Below, one piece after another: positions 7,240-14,904 of a DNA stretch of 26,684 nt (positions are counted from its first letter, which is position 1; the number at the start of each line of letters is the position of its first letter). The notes below the pieces were generated by a model, which worked only from the letters and a program-made list of their open reading frames with translations, was not told the origin of the DNA and searched no databases. Position numbers and translations under genes: made by a program. This DNA is from an uncultured Bacillaceae bacterium (lineage in GTDB: Bacteria > Bacillota > Bacilli > Bacillales > Cytobacillaceae). The stretch covers positions 1-26,684 of the forward strand of contig CALKIU010000047.1 of NCBI GenBank assembly GCA_937995745.1. Direction: 5' to 3'.

Positions 7240-7413
7240 CTATTTTTCTATTACAAAATCTTCGCGATTCAACCAAATAGCTCCGGCAAAGTCAGGAAAC
7301 TGCACTTTGTATTTCTTATTTCCGCCGGGCAACTTTTTTTCACTGACAATAATGCCTTCCAATGGATAGGTATAAAGGAATGGATTTTTTACCTTTACCT
7401 TGACACCCTTCAT
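7240..7413 (-). CDS. Small 57-residue protein, copy 2 of a paralogous pair
   Basis: The second member of the pair, also exactly 57 residues and about 60-65% identical to copy 1 by eye (core NPFLYTYPLEGIIVSEKKL, KYKVQFPDFAGAIWL). Differences cluster in the Gly/Lys turn and at the C-terminus (NREDFVIEK against ANEMVWEK). Start: AAAGGGGGA, 6-8 nt before the ATG at 7413. It has its own terminator and the conserved promoter at 7508-7534. Both copies lie on the minus strand and both are followed, on the upstream side, by a sigma-54-activator remnant. This suggests a duplicated segment, with the gntP gene kept in only one copy. Function unknown; not a shadow of another gene. Confidence 0.75.
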   Translation of the reverse strand: MKGVKVKVKNPFLYTYPLEGIIVSEKKLPGGNKKYKVQFPDFAGAIWLNREDFVIEK

Positions 7414-7507
7414 GATTGTTCCCCCTTTTTCTTTTCCTCGTCGTTTATCCCTTTAGAACACGGCTTTTAACCTCTTTGGAGGAATTTTCAAATTATTATG
7501 TCCCTTC

Positions 7508-7534
7508 TAATTATACCATTATTTTAGAATATTT
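7508..7534 (-). promoter_or_regulatory. Promoter of 57-residue gene copy 2
   Basis: On the minus strand an extended -10, TGGTATAAT, preceded by AATATTCTAAAATAA, matching the block at 6435-6461 at 26 of 27 positions. Outside this block the two upstream regions diverge, so the block is under selection or is recently copied. Confidence 0.6.
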
Positions 7535-7605
7535 TGCCCACTACACTTTCATTGAAGGCAAAATCCAACTTATATTGATTCTCGTTGAATATGCAGAATC
7601 CAAGC

Positions 7606-7647
7606 AAAAAAGCCTTTTTGCCAAAAAAGGATTGACAAAAAGGCTTT
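7606..7647 (-). terminator. Terminator of the gntP-family gene
   Basis: A perfect 12-bp stem: AAAGCCTTTTTG (7609-7620) with CAAAAAGGCTTT (7636-7647). On the minus strand TTTTTTGC follows. It lies 37 nt after the stop. Confidence 0.85.
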
Positions 7648-7684
7648 CTCTGAAAATCATATTTGCTTGTCCGCTCTTTTTCCA

Positions 7685-8977
7685 TTAAACAATTCCGATC
7701 GCACCCATGATCACACCGACAGCAGTTGCGATGGCGGGAATTAAAAGTCCGACAACAAACACATATTTATAAGTTTCTTTATGTGTCAGCCCTGTAACTG
7801 CCAGAATCGTCAACAGCGCACCGTTATTGGGAACGGCTGACGCGCTGGAGGCCACGGAAGCGATTCTGTGAAATACTTCCGGATTTATTCCCGAAGAAAG
7901 GGCAAGTTCATTGAAAGTTGCTCCATAAGCTTCCAAGGCAATTCCCTGTCCGCCGGATGCCGAACCCGTAATGATGGACATAAGCGAGACAGATAGTGCT
8001 TCAGCGACCAGCGGGTTGCTGGACAAATTGAACAGAAAATCTGTAATCCCCGCAAAAGCCGGAACGACGACGATCACAGCACCAAAACCGACCGCGGCAC
8101 TCGTATTCAGAACCGCAACGACCGAACCTGCTCCGCCCGCGTTGATGGCCGGGATAAATTTCTTCCGTTCTTTCCAGTTTAAAAGCATAATGGCCAGGAT
8201 GCCTATGCCTAACGCATAAATCGGCTGTATTTTTACGATATTAAGGAAGATTATCACCAAGAGAAGGGGCACTAATGATAACAGCCAATTGGGCAGTTTC
8301 GCGTCTGCACCGTCAGCTTCATCTTGAGCATTCACATTTTTCGGCTCTGTGAAACCTTCTCCCTTGGCAGACAGCCTTTTCTGCGCAGCCACCAAGAACA
8401 AATATCCGCCCACGGCCATGATCAAGGCTGTCACAATCCCTATCACAGGGGCGGCAGTCGGCGATGTATTGAAATATGGCATAGGAATCAGGTTTTGAAT
8501 TTGCGGTGTTCCCGGAATGGCAGCCATGGCAAAAGTCCCGATTCCAAGCATGATCGTAGGAGCAATCAGCTTCCTGGAAATATTTGCTTCACGGAAGAGT
8601 TCCAAAGCAATCGGATAAATGGCAAAAACAATTACAAAAACACTGACGCCGCCGTAATTAAGGACAGCGGTAGCAATTAAAACGCCGAGAAGGGCCCTTT
8701 TCTTGCCAATCAATTCCGATACTTTAATGGCAATGGATTTTGCCGCGCCTGTAGCTTCCATCAACTTGCCGAATATTGCTCCCAACAGAAACAGCGGAAA
8801 CCAGCTTTTAACGAAATTTCCCAGACCGCTCATATAAGTGTCGGTATATACTTCAAAAAAGTTCATACCGCTCAACAGCGCTACTACTCCCGCTGCCAGG
8901 GGAGCCACCCAAATAATGGACCAGCCTATATAAGACAAGGCGATCAGTAGCGCTAAACCAACGACAATACTTACCAT
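7685..8977 (-). CDS. GntP-family permease (gluconate/hydroxy-acid type)
   Basis: A 430-residue polytopic membrane protein with about 12 hydrophobic segments and the GntP family landmarks. SWFPLFLLGAIFGKLMEATGAA is followed by a GGVSVFVIVFAIYPIAL segment, then the AAIPGTPQIQNLIP loop near residues 150-165 and SSASAVPNNGALLTILAVTGLTHKETYK near the C-terminus. Family members import gluconate, other hydroxy acids or D-beta-hydroxybutyrate with protons. The split AIPGTPQIQNLIP form is closer to the hydroxybutyrate-permease branch than to classical GntP, but that is inference. AGGTGAG lies upstream of the ATG. It appears monocistronic. The promoter region carries a sigma-54-type -24/-12 pair and a palindrome, consistent with activator remnants on both sides. 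Confidence 0.85.
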   Translation of the reverse strand: MVSIVVGLALLIALSYIGWSIIWVAPLAAGVVALLSGMNFFEVYTDTYMSGLGNFVKSWFPLFLLGAIFGKLMEATGAAKSIAIKVSELIGKKRALLGVLIATAVLNYGGVSVFVIVFAIYPIALELFREANISRKLIAPTIMLGIGTFAMAAIPGTPQIQNLIPMPYFNTSPTAAPVIGIVTALIMAVGGYLFLVAAQKRLSAKGEGFTEPKNVNAQDEADGADAKLPNWLLSLVPLLLVIIFLNIVKIQPIYALGIGILAIMLLNWKERKKFIPAINAGGAGSVVAVLNTSAAVGFGAVIVVVPAFAGITDFLFNLSSNPLVAEALSVSLMSIITGSASGGQGIALEAYGATFNELALSSGINPEVFHRIASVASSASAVPNNGALLTILAVTGLTHKETYKYVFVVGLLIPAIATAVGVIMGAIGIV

Positions 8978-8983
8978 GATTTC

Positions 8984-9058
8984 TCACCTAATTTCTCTGA
9001 GATGAAATATTTCCGTCATGCACTTCTGGATTTCCTGAACTTTTTTACGTTGATCCAT
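8984..9058 (-). other. Short upstream open reading frame in the gntP leader
   Basis: ATG to TGA, 24 residues, charged (starts MDQRKKVQEIQK). Its TGA lies inside the AGGTGAG ribosome site of the gntP gene, 6 nt before that gene's ATG, so translation could be coupled. Its own ribosome site is poor (GGGATG). It may be chance or a gene remnant. Confidence 0.25.
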
Positions 9059-9175
9059 TGTCGCATCCCGTTACAACGTAAATTTAAGTGTATAGGACCT
9101 ATTGCTTATTTTACATGAGTACATGCCAAAAATTAGTGAATACTTTATTAAAAAAATAAATATAAAGTGATTATG

Positions 9176-9191
9176 AGCAAAAATTGTGCAA
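9176..9191 (-). promoter_or_regulatory. Sigma-54 (SigL) -24/-12 promoter of the gntP-family gene
   Basis: On the minus strand TTGCAC-AATTT-TTGCT matches the consensus TGGCAC-N5-TTGCW with the exact 5-nt gap and a single mismatch (G to T in the -24 GG). It lies about 200 bp upstream of the ATG. The neighbouring activator remnants make it credible; the G change in the most conserved position is a weakness. Confidence 0.55.
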
Positions 9192-9221
9192 GTATATTCA
9201 ATGTTTATTAATAATCTATCC

Positions 9222-9242
9222 TGACTTCCCGTCTGAAAGTCA
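9222..9242 (-). promoter_or_regulatory. Palindromic upstream activating site candidate
   Basis: TGACTTCC (9222-9229) and GAAAGTCA (9235-9242) form a 21-bp inverted repeat with 7 of 8 pairs, centred about 43 bp upstream of the -24 element. That is a normal place for an enhancer bound by a Fis-type activator domain. Confidence 0.45.
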
Positions 9243-9261
9243 CGAAATGTATTACTTTTAT

Positions 9262-9299
9262 CAAAAAAATAAAAAAGGTGATTCATTTAAGAATCACCT
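9262..9299 (-). terminator. Minus-strand terminator upstream of the gntP promoter
   Basis: AGGTGATTC (9276-9284) and GAATCACCT (9291-9299), perfect 9-bp stem with 6-nt loop, followed on the minus strand by TTTTTTATTTTTTTG. The gene it once ended is not recognisable. Confidence 0.8.
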
Positions 9300-9449
9300 G
9301 AAAATTAAACGTTATATAATTTGTTATGTACGCCCTTGGTTTTATCCAAAAATAGGAAACATGAACACAGTATGCTTTTTTATGGAGTCATGTCCATGGT
9401 ATCCACCGGGACATTCGTCTTAAACGTTTCCTTGTTTAATCATTATACC

Positions 9450-9866
9450 GACAGAATGATTTTCGTGGAAAATGGCTATTAAAGATGTCAATACGAACGC
9501 TTGTGAAATGATGAACATCTGACAAATCATCGACGAATCCTTCGAAGAAGTTTTTTCTCATTTTCAGCCAAAGGATCGCCTCCAACGATAAAATCTACAT
9601 CAAGAGCCGCTGTATTTCCGTAAAAGTCATTCCGCCCCCCTACGGACAAAACATCTTGCATCAGGACATATCCACGGCTCAAGAAGCAACCCATTATTTA
9701 ATGGATTCAAAAGAAGAGAACAGGGAATTAAAACCAGTCTTAAAAAGTTTAATCATAAAAGCGATGCTCCATTACGAAAGCGCGCAAGGCTGCCGAGGCG
9801 CCCGGTGTCAGCCAATCGACGATTGTCCGCCGGCGGCATCAATACTCGAAAGATCCCTCTGTCTAA
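9450..9866 (+). pseudogene. Decayed sigma-54-dependent activator, PAS and helix-turn-helix pieces
   Basis: Pieces of an activator in three frames with internal stops. The left part reads like a PAS sensor (IKDVNTNACEMMN, then about 100 bp later KIYIKSRCISVKVIPPPYGQ). The right part reads ENRELKPVLKSLIIKAMLHYES and, after a frameshift near 9783, KAAEAPGVSQSTIVRRRHQYS and a TAA at 9864-9866. The final ~40 residues closely match remnant 1 (6521-6811). The AAA+ ATPase domain between PAS and helix-turn-helix is deleted. It runs towards its terminator at 9931-9983. Family members such as RocR and BkdR-type proteins activate SigL promoters; this one is plainly inactive. Confidence 0.8.
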
Positions 9867-9930
9867 CTTGACCTGTCAGAAAGACGGCCCAACAGGTCGA
9901 TCGGCAGAAAGAACGAATTCCCGCAAAAAT

Positions 9931-9983
9931 GTTTTCCCGCCATAACGGGAAAACGGAGCCGCCATTAGGCGCGCTCCGTTTTT
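9931..9983 (+). terminator. Double hairpin terminator between activator remnant 2 and the ABC operon
   Basis: First stem GTTTTCCCG (9931-9939) with CGGGAAAAC (9946-9954). Second stem ACGGAGC-CGCC (9953-9963) with GGCG-C-GCTCCGT (9968-9979), followed by TTTTTCTTTT. Read on the minus strand, the second stem is followed by TTTT, so it may also end the ABC operon. Confidence 0.8.
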
Positions 9984-10080
9984 CTTTTGCATTTTTTCCG
10001 GACCATGGACAAACAATCTTCTGCCTTTCATTAAATTGGCGCTTTCCGCTTTTTTAAAATATCCTCACCCTTCACCCGCC

Positions 10081-11196
10081 TTAATAAGAAGCGGCACCGC
10101 CCACGGACATCTCTGTCCTCTCCGGGCCCGGTTTCCGCAAACTTTTTCCTGTTTCTTTGTCGAAGAGATGGATGGCCGAAAGATTGAAAGAAAATTGAAT
10201 CCCGGCTCCCGTATCTATGGAAAGATGCGGTTCAGCGAAAAATTGAATTCGGTTTCCGGCCATATCCGCATGAATCATCTTGGAATGTCCGAACGTTTCA
10301 ACATAGCGGACATGGCCGTAAAAGCGGATGTCTCCTGTCCAACCTAAACGGATATCATGAGGACGGACGCCGAGAATCACTTCATTGCTGCCGGTCAAAT
10401 CAAATTTGCCTTCGTCCATGGGATACGTCCGCTCGCCGATTTGCACTTGGTTTCCCACCACGGTGCCTTCCATAAAATTCATCGGCGGCGTGCCAATAAA
10501 TTTGGCCACTTCTATATTGACCGGTTCGTGATAAAGTTTCATCGGCGTATCGTATTGAACAATTTTTCCGTCCTTCATTAAAGCGATCCGGTCGGCCAAA
10601 GTCATGGCCTCTTCCTGATCGTGGGTCACCAGGATCGTGGTTATCCCCAATTCCTTCTGCAAACGGGAGATTTCCGCCCGCATTTCGATGCGCAGGCCGG
10701 CATCGAGGTTAGACATCGGTTCATCGAGAAGCAGCAGTTTGGGGCGTTTGACGATCGCCCGGGCCAATGCCACCCGCTGCTGCTGACCGCCGGACAGTTC
10801 CGACGGTTTCCTCTCCAACAAGTCTCCGAGCCGGACCATTTCCGCCGCCTCTTTTGCCCTTTGCAGACGTTCCCGCTTCGGGATCTTCTGCTGTTTCAAC
10901 GGAAAGCATATATTTTCCAATACGGTCATATGCGGATACAAAGCATAGCTTTGAAACACCATCCCGATGTGGCGGTCTTTCGGTTCCAAATGATTCACTT
11001 TTTGGTCGTCGAAGTAAATGTCTCCGCTGTCCGGTTTGTAAATGCCGGCAATCATCAGCATCGTTGTCGTTTTGCCGCATCCGGAAGGGCCCAGCAAGGC
11101 GACAAATTCGCCGTCGTTGATTTTCAGATTCATCTTTTCAATCACATTTGATTTTTTATCGAAAGACTTTGAAATATTGCGCAATTCTATTTTCAT
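10081..11196 (-). CDS. Carbohydrate ABC importer ATPase (MalK/UgpC/MsmX type)
   Basis: A 371-residue ATPase that powers the two permeases encoded upstream. Walker A GPSGCGKT (36-43), Q-loop Q82, signature LSGGQ (134-138), Walker B LLLLDEP (154-160), D-loop SNLD and H-loop VTHDQEEAM are all intact. The C-terminal ~130 residues form the TOBE regulatory domain of the CUT1 class (EVILGVRPHDIRLG). The frame is open further upstream, but the gene must start at the ATG at 11196: the upstream permease stop overlaps it as ATGA, and GGGGTG lies 8 nt before. This is translational coupling. It is last in the operon and followed by the shared terminator at 9931-9983. Substrate cannot be told from the ATPase. 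Confidence 0.93.
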   Translation of the reverse strand: MKIELRNISKSFDKKSNVIEKMNLKINDGEFVALLGPSGCGKTTTMLMIAGIYKPDSGDIYFDDQKVNHLEPKDRHIGMVFQSYALYPHMTVLENICFPLKQQKIPKRERLQRAKEAAEMVRLGDLLERKPSELSGGQQQRVALARAIVKRPKLLLLDEPMSNLDAGLRIEMRAEISRLQKELGITTILVTHDQEEAMTLADRIALMKDGKIVQYDTPMKLYHEPVNIEVAKFIGTPPMNFMEGTVVGNQVQIGERTYPMDEGKFDLTGSNEVILGVRPHDIRLGWTGDIRFYGHVRYVETFGHSKMIHADMAGNRIQFFAEPHLSIDTGAGIQFSFNLSAIHLFDKETGKSLRKPGPERTEMSVGGAASY

Positions 11197-12089
11197 GCTC
11201 TTTTCACCCCTCCAACATTGGCCTGCATGAAGGATTTTTGCGTGAAAATAAAGAATACCAGCACCGGCAGCAAGTAGAACAACGAGATGGCGCATAGCAC
11301 GCCGTAGCTGACCTGGTTCGGGTCGCTCGTCAGCAATTGAAGGAAGGAGGCCAATGTCACATTATCCTGACTGATAATAAAGGTATACAACAGCAAGAAT
11401 TCAGACCAGCCGGACAGGAAGGAGAAAATGGACACTGCGGCTATGCCCGGTTTTACTTGCGGCAAAACAATGCGAAACCATACTTTCAGGCGGCTGCATC
11501 CGTCAATGAGGCCCGACCATTCCAAATCCCAGGGAACATCATCGAAAAACCCTTTTATTATCCACGTGGTCATCGGAATTTGCAGCGCCGTTTTTACCAA
11601 TACGACTCCGAATAAAGAATCATACAAACCGAGAAATTTTAAAATGTAAAATGTCGCAATTAATAAAGCGATGCTCGGAAAAGCATGAAGAATCATCGTT
11701 AATTTTAAAATGTTTTCTCTTCCCGGGAAAGAAAGCCGCGACAACGCATAACCGGCCATGATGCCGATGAGCACTTCAAACAAGGTCAACGTTCCGGCAA
11801 ACAGGAGGGAATTCCCTGTGGCCAGCCAAATACTCGGCAATTCAATCCCTTTATAGATGAGATTGGTCCATAAGAATTCCCAATTTTCCAAAGTAAAATC
11901 TTGCGGAATCAACCCGTATTTCATTTTTCCCGCAAAAGATTGAATGATGAGCCACAAATACATAAAGATGACCGGCAAGGTAGTTATCGCCAGAACACCG
12001 TAAGAAACAATATAAGGAAGCCGCCGTTTTAATTTATATAATAATACATTCCCGGACAGGCCAGGGATGCTTTTTTCCACCGATTCCAT
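11193..12089 (-). CDS. Carbohydrate ABC importer permease, MalG type
   Basis: A 298-residue inner permease of the CUT1 class with six predicted membrane helices. The EAA coupling loop is recognisable as WSGLIDGCSRLKVWFRIVLP (about residue 195), though Cys replaces the usual Ala/Ser after DG. The extended frame begins at a TTG six codons earlier, but GAGGAGG lies 9 nt before the ATG at 12089, so I start there. That start falls 14 nt after the stop of the MalF-type gene. The stop overlaps the ATPase start by 4 nt. Confidence 0.9.
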   Translation of the reverse strand: MESVEKSIPGLSGNVLLYKLKRRLPYIVSYGVLAITTLPVIFMYLWLIIQSFAGKMKYGLIPQDFTLENWEFLWTNLIYKGIELPSIWLATGNSLLFAGTLTLFEVLIGIMAGYALSRLSFPGRENILKLTMILHAFPSIALLIATFYILKFLGLYDSLFGVVLVKTALQIPMTTWIIKGFFDDVPWDLEWSGLIDGCSRLKVWFRIVLPQVKPGIAAVSIFSFLSGWSEFLLLYTFIISQDNVTLASFLQLLTSDPNQVSYGVLCAISLFYLLPVLVFFIFTQKSFMQANVGGVKRA

Positions 12090-12103
12090 TTCCAACGACC
12101 TCC

Positions 12104-13003
12104 TCAATCAATCCTGGAGGTTCTCATCATCTCTTTCACCCGGAAGAACCTCCACAAGATGAAGGTGCAAATTAAGGCAATCACCACCAAAATGAGAGAG
12201 ATGGCCGCTCCGTATCCATATTCAAAATGTTGGAACGCTTTGTGGTAAGAATATAAAGCCAACACTTCGCTCTCATTCAGCGGACCGCCGTCCGTAATCA
12301 ACAAGATATATTCGTACGATGTCAACAAAGACAGCAGCTGCCAAATGGTGACAAACATAAACGGCCACCGGATTGCCGGCATAATAATGTCCTTAATGAT
12401 CGACCAATGGGAGGCACCATCCACGCTTGCCGCATAAAACAAATCTTGCGGAATGGATTTGATGGCCGATGAAAAAATAATCATCCCGAATGAAGCTCCA
12501 ATGAATCCATTGGCCAAGATCACGATGAACATCGGTTCATTGCCGATAATATTGATTGGCGGCAAATCGAAGAAGATCGCCCGAATTCCGTTCAACAATC
12601 CGTACTCGCTCGGATCAAAAAACCAGACCCACAAAAGTGCGTACACGACCGGAGGAGACATCCGCGGCAGCATCCAAATGGTCCGGAAAAAAAGCCCGTG
12701 ACGCTCTTTTCTTGCGAAGTATGTGGTAAAAAGCGCCAACGTTAATCCGAAAAAAACATTGATTAATAAGGTGAAGCCCACATATACGGCTGTGTTTGTC
12801 AGAATTTTCGTCAGATTAGGGTCAGAAAATAATTTCTGAAAGTTTTGGACGGCGTTGAATTCCCATTGCATGGACGGACCCATATTGGTAAAAGCCAACG
12901 CTGCCGTCAACAGCACCGGGAGAAAGAAGAACATGATGATCAAGACAAGAAAAGGCCCCAGCATAAAAGCCGGAAGCTTCCATTTTTTTAAAGCATTTTT
13001 CAT
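12104..13003 (-). CDS. Carbohydrate ABC importer permease, MalF type
   Basis: A 299-residue permease with six membrane helices. The first is PAFMLGPFLVLIIMFFFLPV at residues 10-30. The EAA loop is YAASVDGASHWSIIKDIIMP (about 188-207), which docks onto the ATPase. GGGGGAG lies 6 nt before the ATG. It pairs with the MalG-type permease and is separated from the binding-protein gene by a hairpin (13020-13045), the usual arrangement that gives more binding protein than permease. The length and absence of a large periplasmic loop fit Gram-positive sugar importers. Confidence 0.92.
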   Translation of the reverse strand: MKNALKKWKLPAFMLGPFLVLIIMFFFLPVLLTAALAFTNMGPSMQWEFNAVQNFQKLFSDPNLTKILTNTAVYVGFTLLINVFFGLTLALFTTYFARKERHGLFFRTIWMLPRMSPPVVYALLWVWFFDPSEYGLLNGIRAIFFDLPPINIIGNEPMFIVILANGFIGASFGMIIFSSAIKSIPQDLFYAASVDGASHWSIIKDIIMPAIRWPFMFVTIWQLLSLLTSYEYILLITDGGPLNESEVLALYSYHKAFQHFEYGYGAAISLILVVIALICTFILWRFFRVKEMMRTSRID

Positions 13004-13019
13004 GTTTCTCCCCCCAAAT

Positions 13020-13045
13020 GGGTACCCTTAAAAATAAGGGTACCC
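13020..13045 (-). other. Intercistronic stem-loop between binding-protein and permease genes
   Basis: A perfect 10-bp stem, GGGTACCCTT and AAGGGTACCC, with a 6-nt loop, starting 9 nt after the binding-protein stop. No U-tract follows on the minus strand, so it is more likely an mRNA 3' stabiliser or pause than a terminator. Confidence 0.75.
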
Positions 13046-13054
13046 GGAGATTCA

Positions 13055-14437
13055 TCATTCTTTGATGATCAACTGATCACCCAAATCATTTTTCAGCTGC
13101 ACCTCCAAATCGGCCATTGCCTCTTCCACCGTTTTCTTGCCAAGTTCTACGGCTTGAATGGCTTCGAAAACAGCTTGTGAATAGGCCGGAAAATCTTCGT
13201 GGTTCGGTACGAAGGTGGTGTACTCAAGCATATACATCGTTTCGTATAAAGCCTCTTGCTTCTGGAATTCTTCCAACTCTGTCACATCTTTTGTAATCGG
13301 CAAATGGAAGGTGTCGATGGCATGTTTCAGCTGCAATTCCGGATCGGCCACTATTTCAAGGAGCCGCTTACAAATATCCGGATGTTCCGTATTCGAAGAA
13401 ATGACGTATACGAACGGGTGGGAAAGGGTCACCGGTTTTCCGCCTTTTTCCGCAGCAGGGACGAGCATCATGCCGAAATGCTCTTTCACCCATTCATAGT
13501 CGACTTTTCCAAGTTCATCGTGATACGGGTCTTCTCCCCAGTTAAAGATGTTCCACAATCCTCCGTAGTAGAACAACGTTTTTCCGTTCAGAACGGTGCG
13601 GTGGATATTGCTCCATTCCATATTCGTCAAGTTTTCAGGGATTAAGCCCTTTTCAGCAATTTCCGCAAAATAGCCGAGTTGTTTTTCCACGGCTTTTTTA
13701 TCGAATACAATTTTGTTTTTATCGGCGTCATACAATTGTCCGCCAAAATTGTAAAGCATGTAGTGGAAATCGGTTCCTTCCACCGGACGGTGAACAATTC
13801 CGTGTTCAGCAATTCCTTTTTCGACAGCTTCTTCAGCCAATTTCGTCATATCTTCCAAAGTGAATTCGCCATTCTTCACCTGTTCCGACAGGCTGTCGAT
13901 TTCCTCATCGCTCCAGCCCAATTCTCTCAACATGTCTTTATTGTAATAAACCGGTCTGTGTTCAATATCTTGCAAGGCGCCCCAAATTTTGCCCTTGTAA
14001 GTGACGGCATCCCAAAGAACCGGGTAAACGATGTCCGCATACGCCTCGGAATCTTTCAAATCATCCAAAGGAATGATATATCCCCCGTCGGCAAGCCAGC
14101 CGATATTTTCATGTCCGGTTGCATAAATATCCGGTTCTTTTCCCGCTTGGTGAGCCAGCATAAATTGCTTGGCATAATCTTGCCAGCTTCCTTCAAAATA
14201 CATCGGCTCCACTTTTACCCGGATGTCTTCCCCTTTTTCTTCCAACTCTTTATTCAATATTTCAGCAGCCTTAACGAGATTATCGACTCTCGTCACTTCT
14301 CCGCCGGCTGTCTGGGCTTTGAGCACTATTGTGTTTTCATCTACCGATTTGCTTCCTGAATCTTTATCTCCGCCGCATCCGGCGAGCACTAAAACAGCGG
14401 CAAAAATCATTGCGAGAAGAATGCGCAATTTTTTCAT
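13055..14437 (-). CDS. Extracellular solute-binding lipoprotein of the ABC importer
   Basis: A 460-residue type-1 binding protein of the carbohydrate class. The signal MKKLRILLAMIFAAVLVLAGC has lipobox LAGC with lipidated C21, so the protein is anchored outside the membrane and captures the substrate. A short Gly/Asp/Ser linker follows. Features of the fold include a loop of acidic and aromatic residues (DIYATGHENIGWLADGGYIIPLDDL, ~105-130) and TLSHPFVYVISSNTEHPDICKRLLEIVAD near 345-375. AAGGTG lies 7-9 nt before the ATG. First gene of the four-gene operon. Substrate is unknown: the family includes binders of sugars, polyols and glycerol-3-phosphate. Confidence 0.92.
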   Translation of the reverse strand: MKKLRILLAMIFAAVLVLAGCGGDKDSGSKSVDENTIVLKAQTAGGEVTRVDNLVKAAEILNKELEEKGEDIRVKVEPMYFEGSWQDYAKQFMLAHQAGKEPDIYATGHENIGWLADGGYIIPLDDLKDSEAYADIVYPVLWDAVTYKGKIWGALQDIEHRPVYYNKDMLRELGWSDEEIDSLSEQVKNGEFTLEDMTKLAEEAVEKGIAEHGIVHRPVEGTDFHYMLYNFGGQLYDADKNKIVFDKKAVEKQLGYFAEIAEKGLIPENLTNMEWSNIHRTVLNGKTLFYYGGLWNIFNWGEDPYHDELGKVDYEWVKEHFGMMLVPAAEKGGKPVTLSHPFVYVISSNTEHPDICKRLLEIVADPELQLKHAIDTFHLPITKDVTELEEFQKQEALYETMYMLEYTTFVPNHEDFPAYSQAVFEAIQAVELGKKTVEEAMADLEVQLKNDLGDQLIIKE

Positions 14438-14520
14438 CTCTCATCACCTTCCTGGAATTTTTCAAGCATAACACTCCCGGACACTACACCTGCAGCACGT
14501 TCATGCCATGGTTCCGAAAG

Positions 14521-14548
14521 GTATTATTCCCGGAAAGCAAAATGTGAA
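14521..14548 (-). promoter_or_regulatory. Candidate promoter and repeat operator of the ABC operon
   Basis: On the minus strand TTCACA (14543-14548), 16-bp spacer, TAATAC (14521-14526). The -35 overlaps the first of two TGGTTCA direct repeats (14545-14551 and 14563-14569, 18 bp apart), which could be a regulator site. Confidence 0.35.
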
Positions 14549-14862
14549 CCATTGAGCATGAATGAACCAATACTCAGGAGTTGAAAGGAATCACCCCCTT
14601 GCAGCACCGGTCATTCAGCCCGTTGAATCATCCTTGAAGGCGTGACAGATGAACGGTTTGGATGACTATTTAATTTATTTTCTTAAAATAACGGTAATGG
14701 AATATATCAGAAACGGGGCCTTGGGACTATTATACCATATCCAATTTTACCCTGACGCGTCTGCTAAACGGGCGTCTATTTACCATTCGTTTGCGGAAAG
14801 ATATGTAAGCGAGGACTGCGAAAAAATGCACGAAAATATTCTTGCGATACGAAGATAGAAAC

Positions 14863-14904
14863 AGAGGTTTCCATCTGTGCCGAACGCACAGATGGAATAC
14901 CTCT
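14863..14904 (-). terminator. Long stem-loop downstream of groEL
   Basis: An 18-bp stem (14863-14880 with 14886-14904, one bulged base) and 5-nt loop, 47 nt after the groEL stop. On the minus strand GTTTCTATCTTC follows, an interrupted U-tract. Confidence 0.75.

Larger units (their letters stand above)
8978..9449. other. Upstream region of the gntP-family gene
   Basis: Contains a 24-codon upstream reading frame (8984-9058), a sigma-54-like promoter (9176-9191), a 21-bp palindrome (9222-9242) and a minus-strand terminator (9262-9299) that insulates the promoter from upstream transcription. 9300-9449 holds nothing I can identify. Confidence 0.6.

Noticed and set aside
9121..9140. Alternative sigma-54 site (TTGGCATG) nearer gntP
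   Set aside because: The -24 half is good, but no TTGC lies at the required distance; the site at 9176-9191 is better.
9184..9423. Plus-strand open frame upstream of gntP
   Set aside because: It crosses the sigma-54-like promoter, palindrome and terminator on the other strand, and has no ribosome site.
14649..14858. Plus-strand open frame of 69 codons near groEL
   Set aside because: No ribosome site and no recognisable content; lies between two minus-strand operons.
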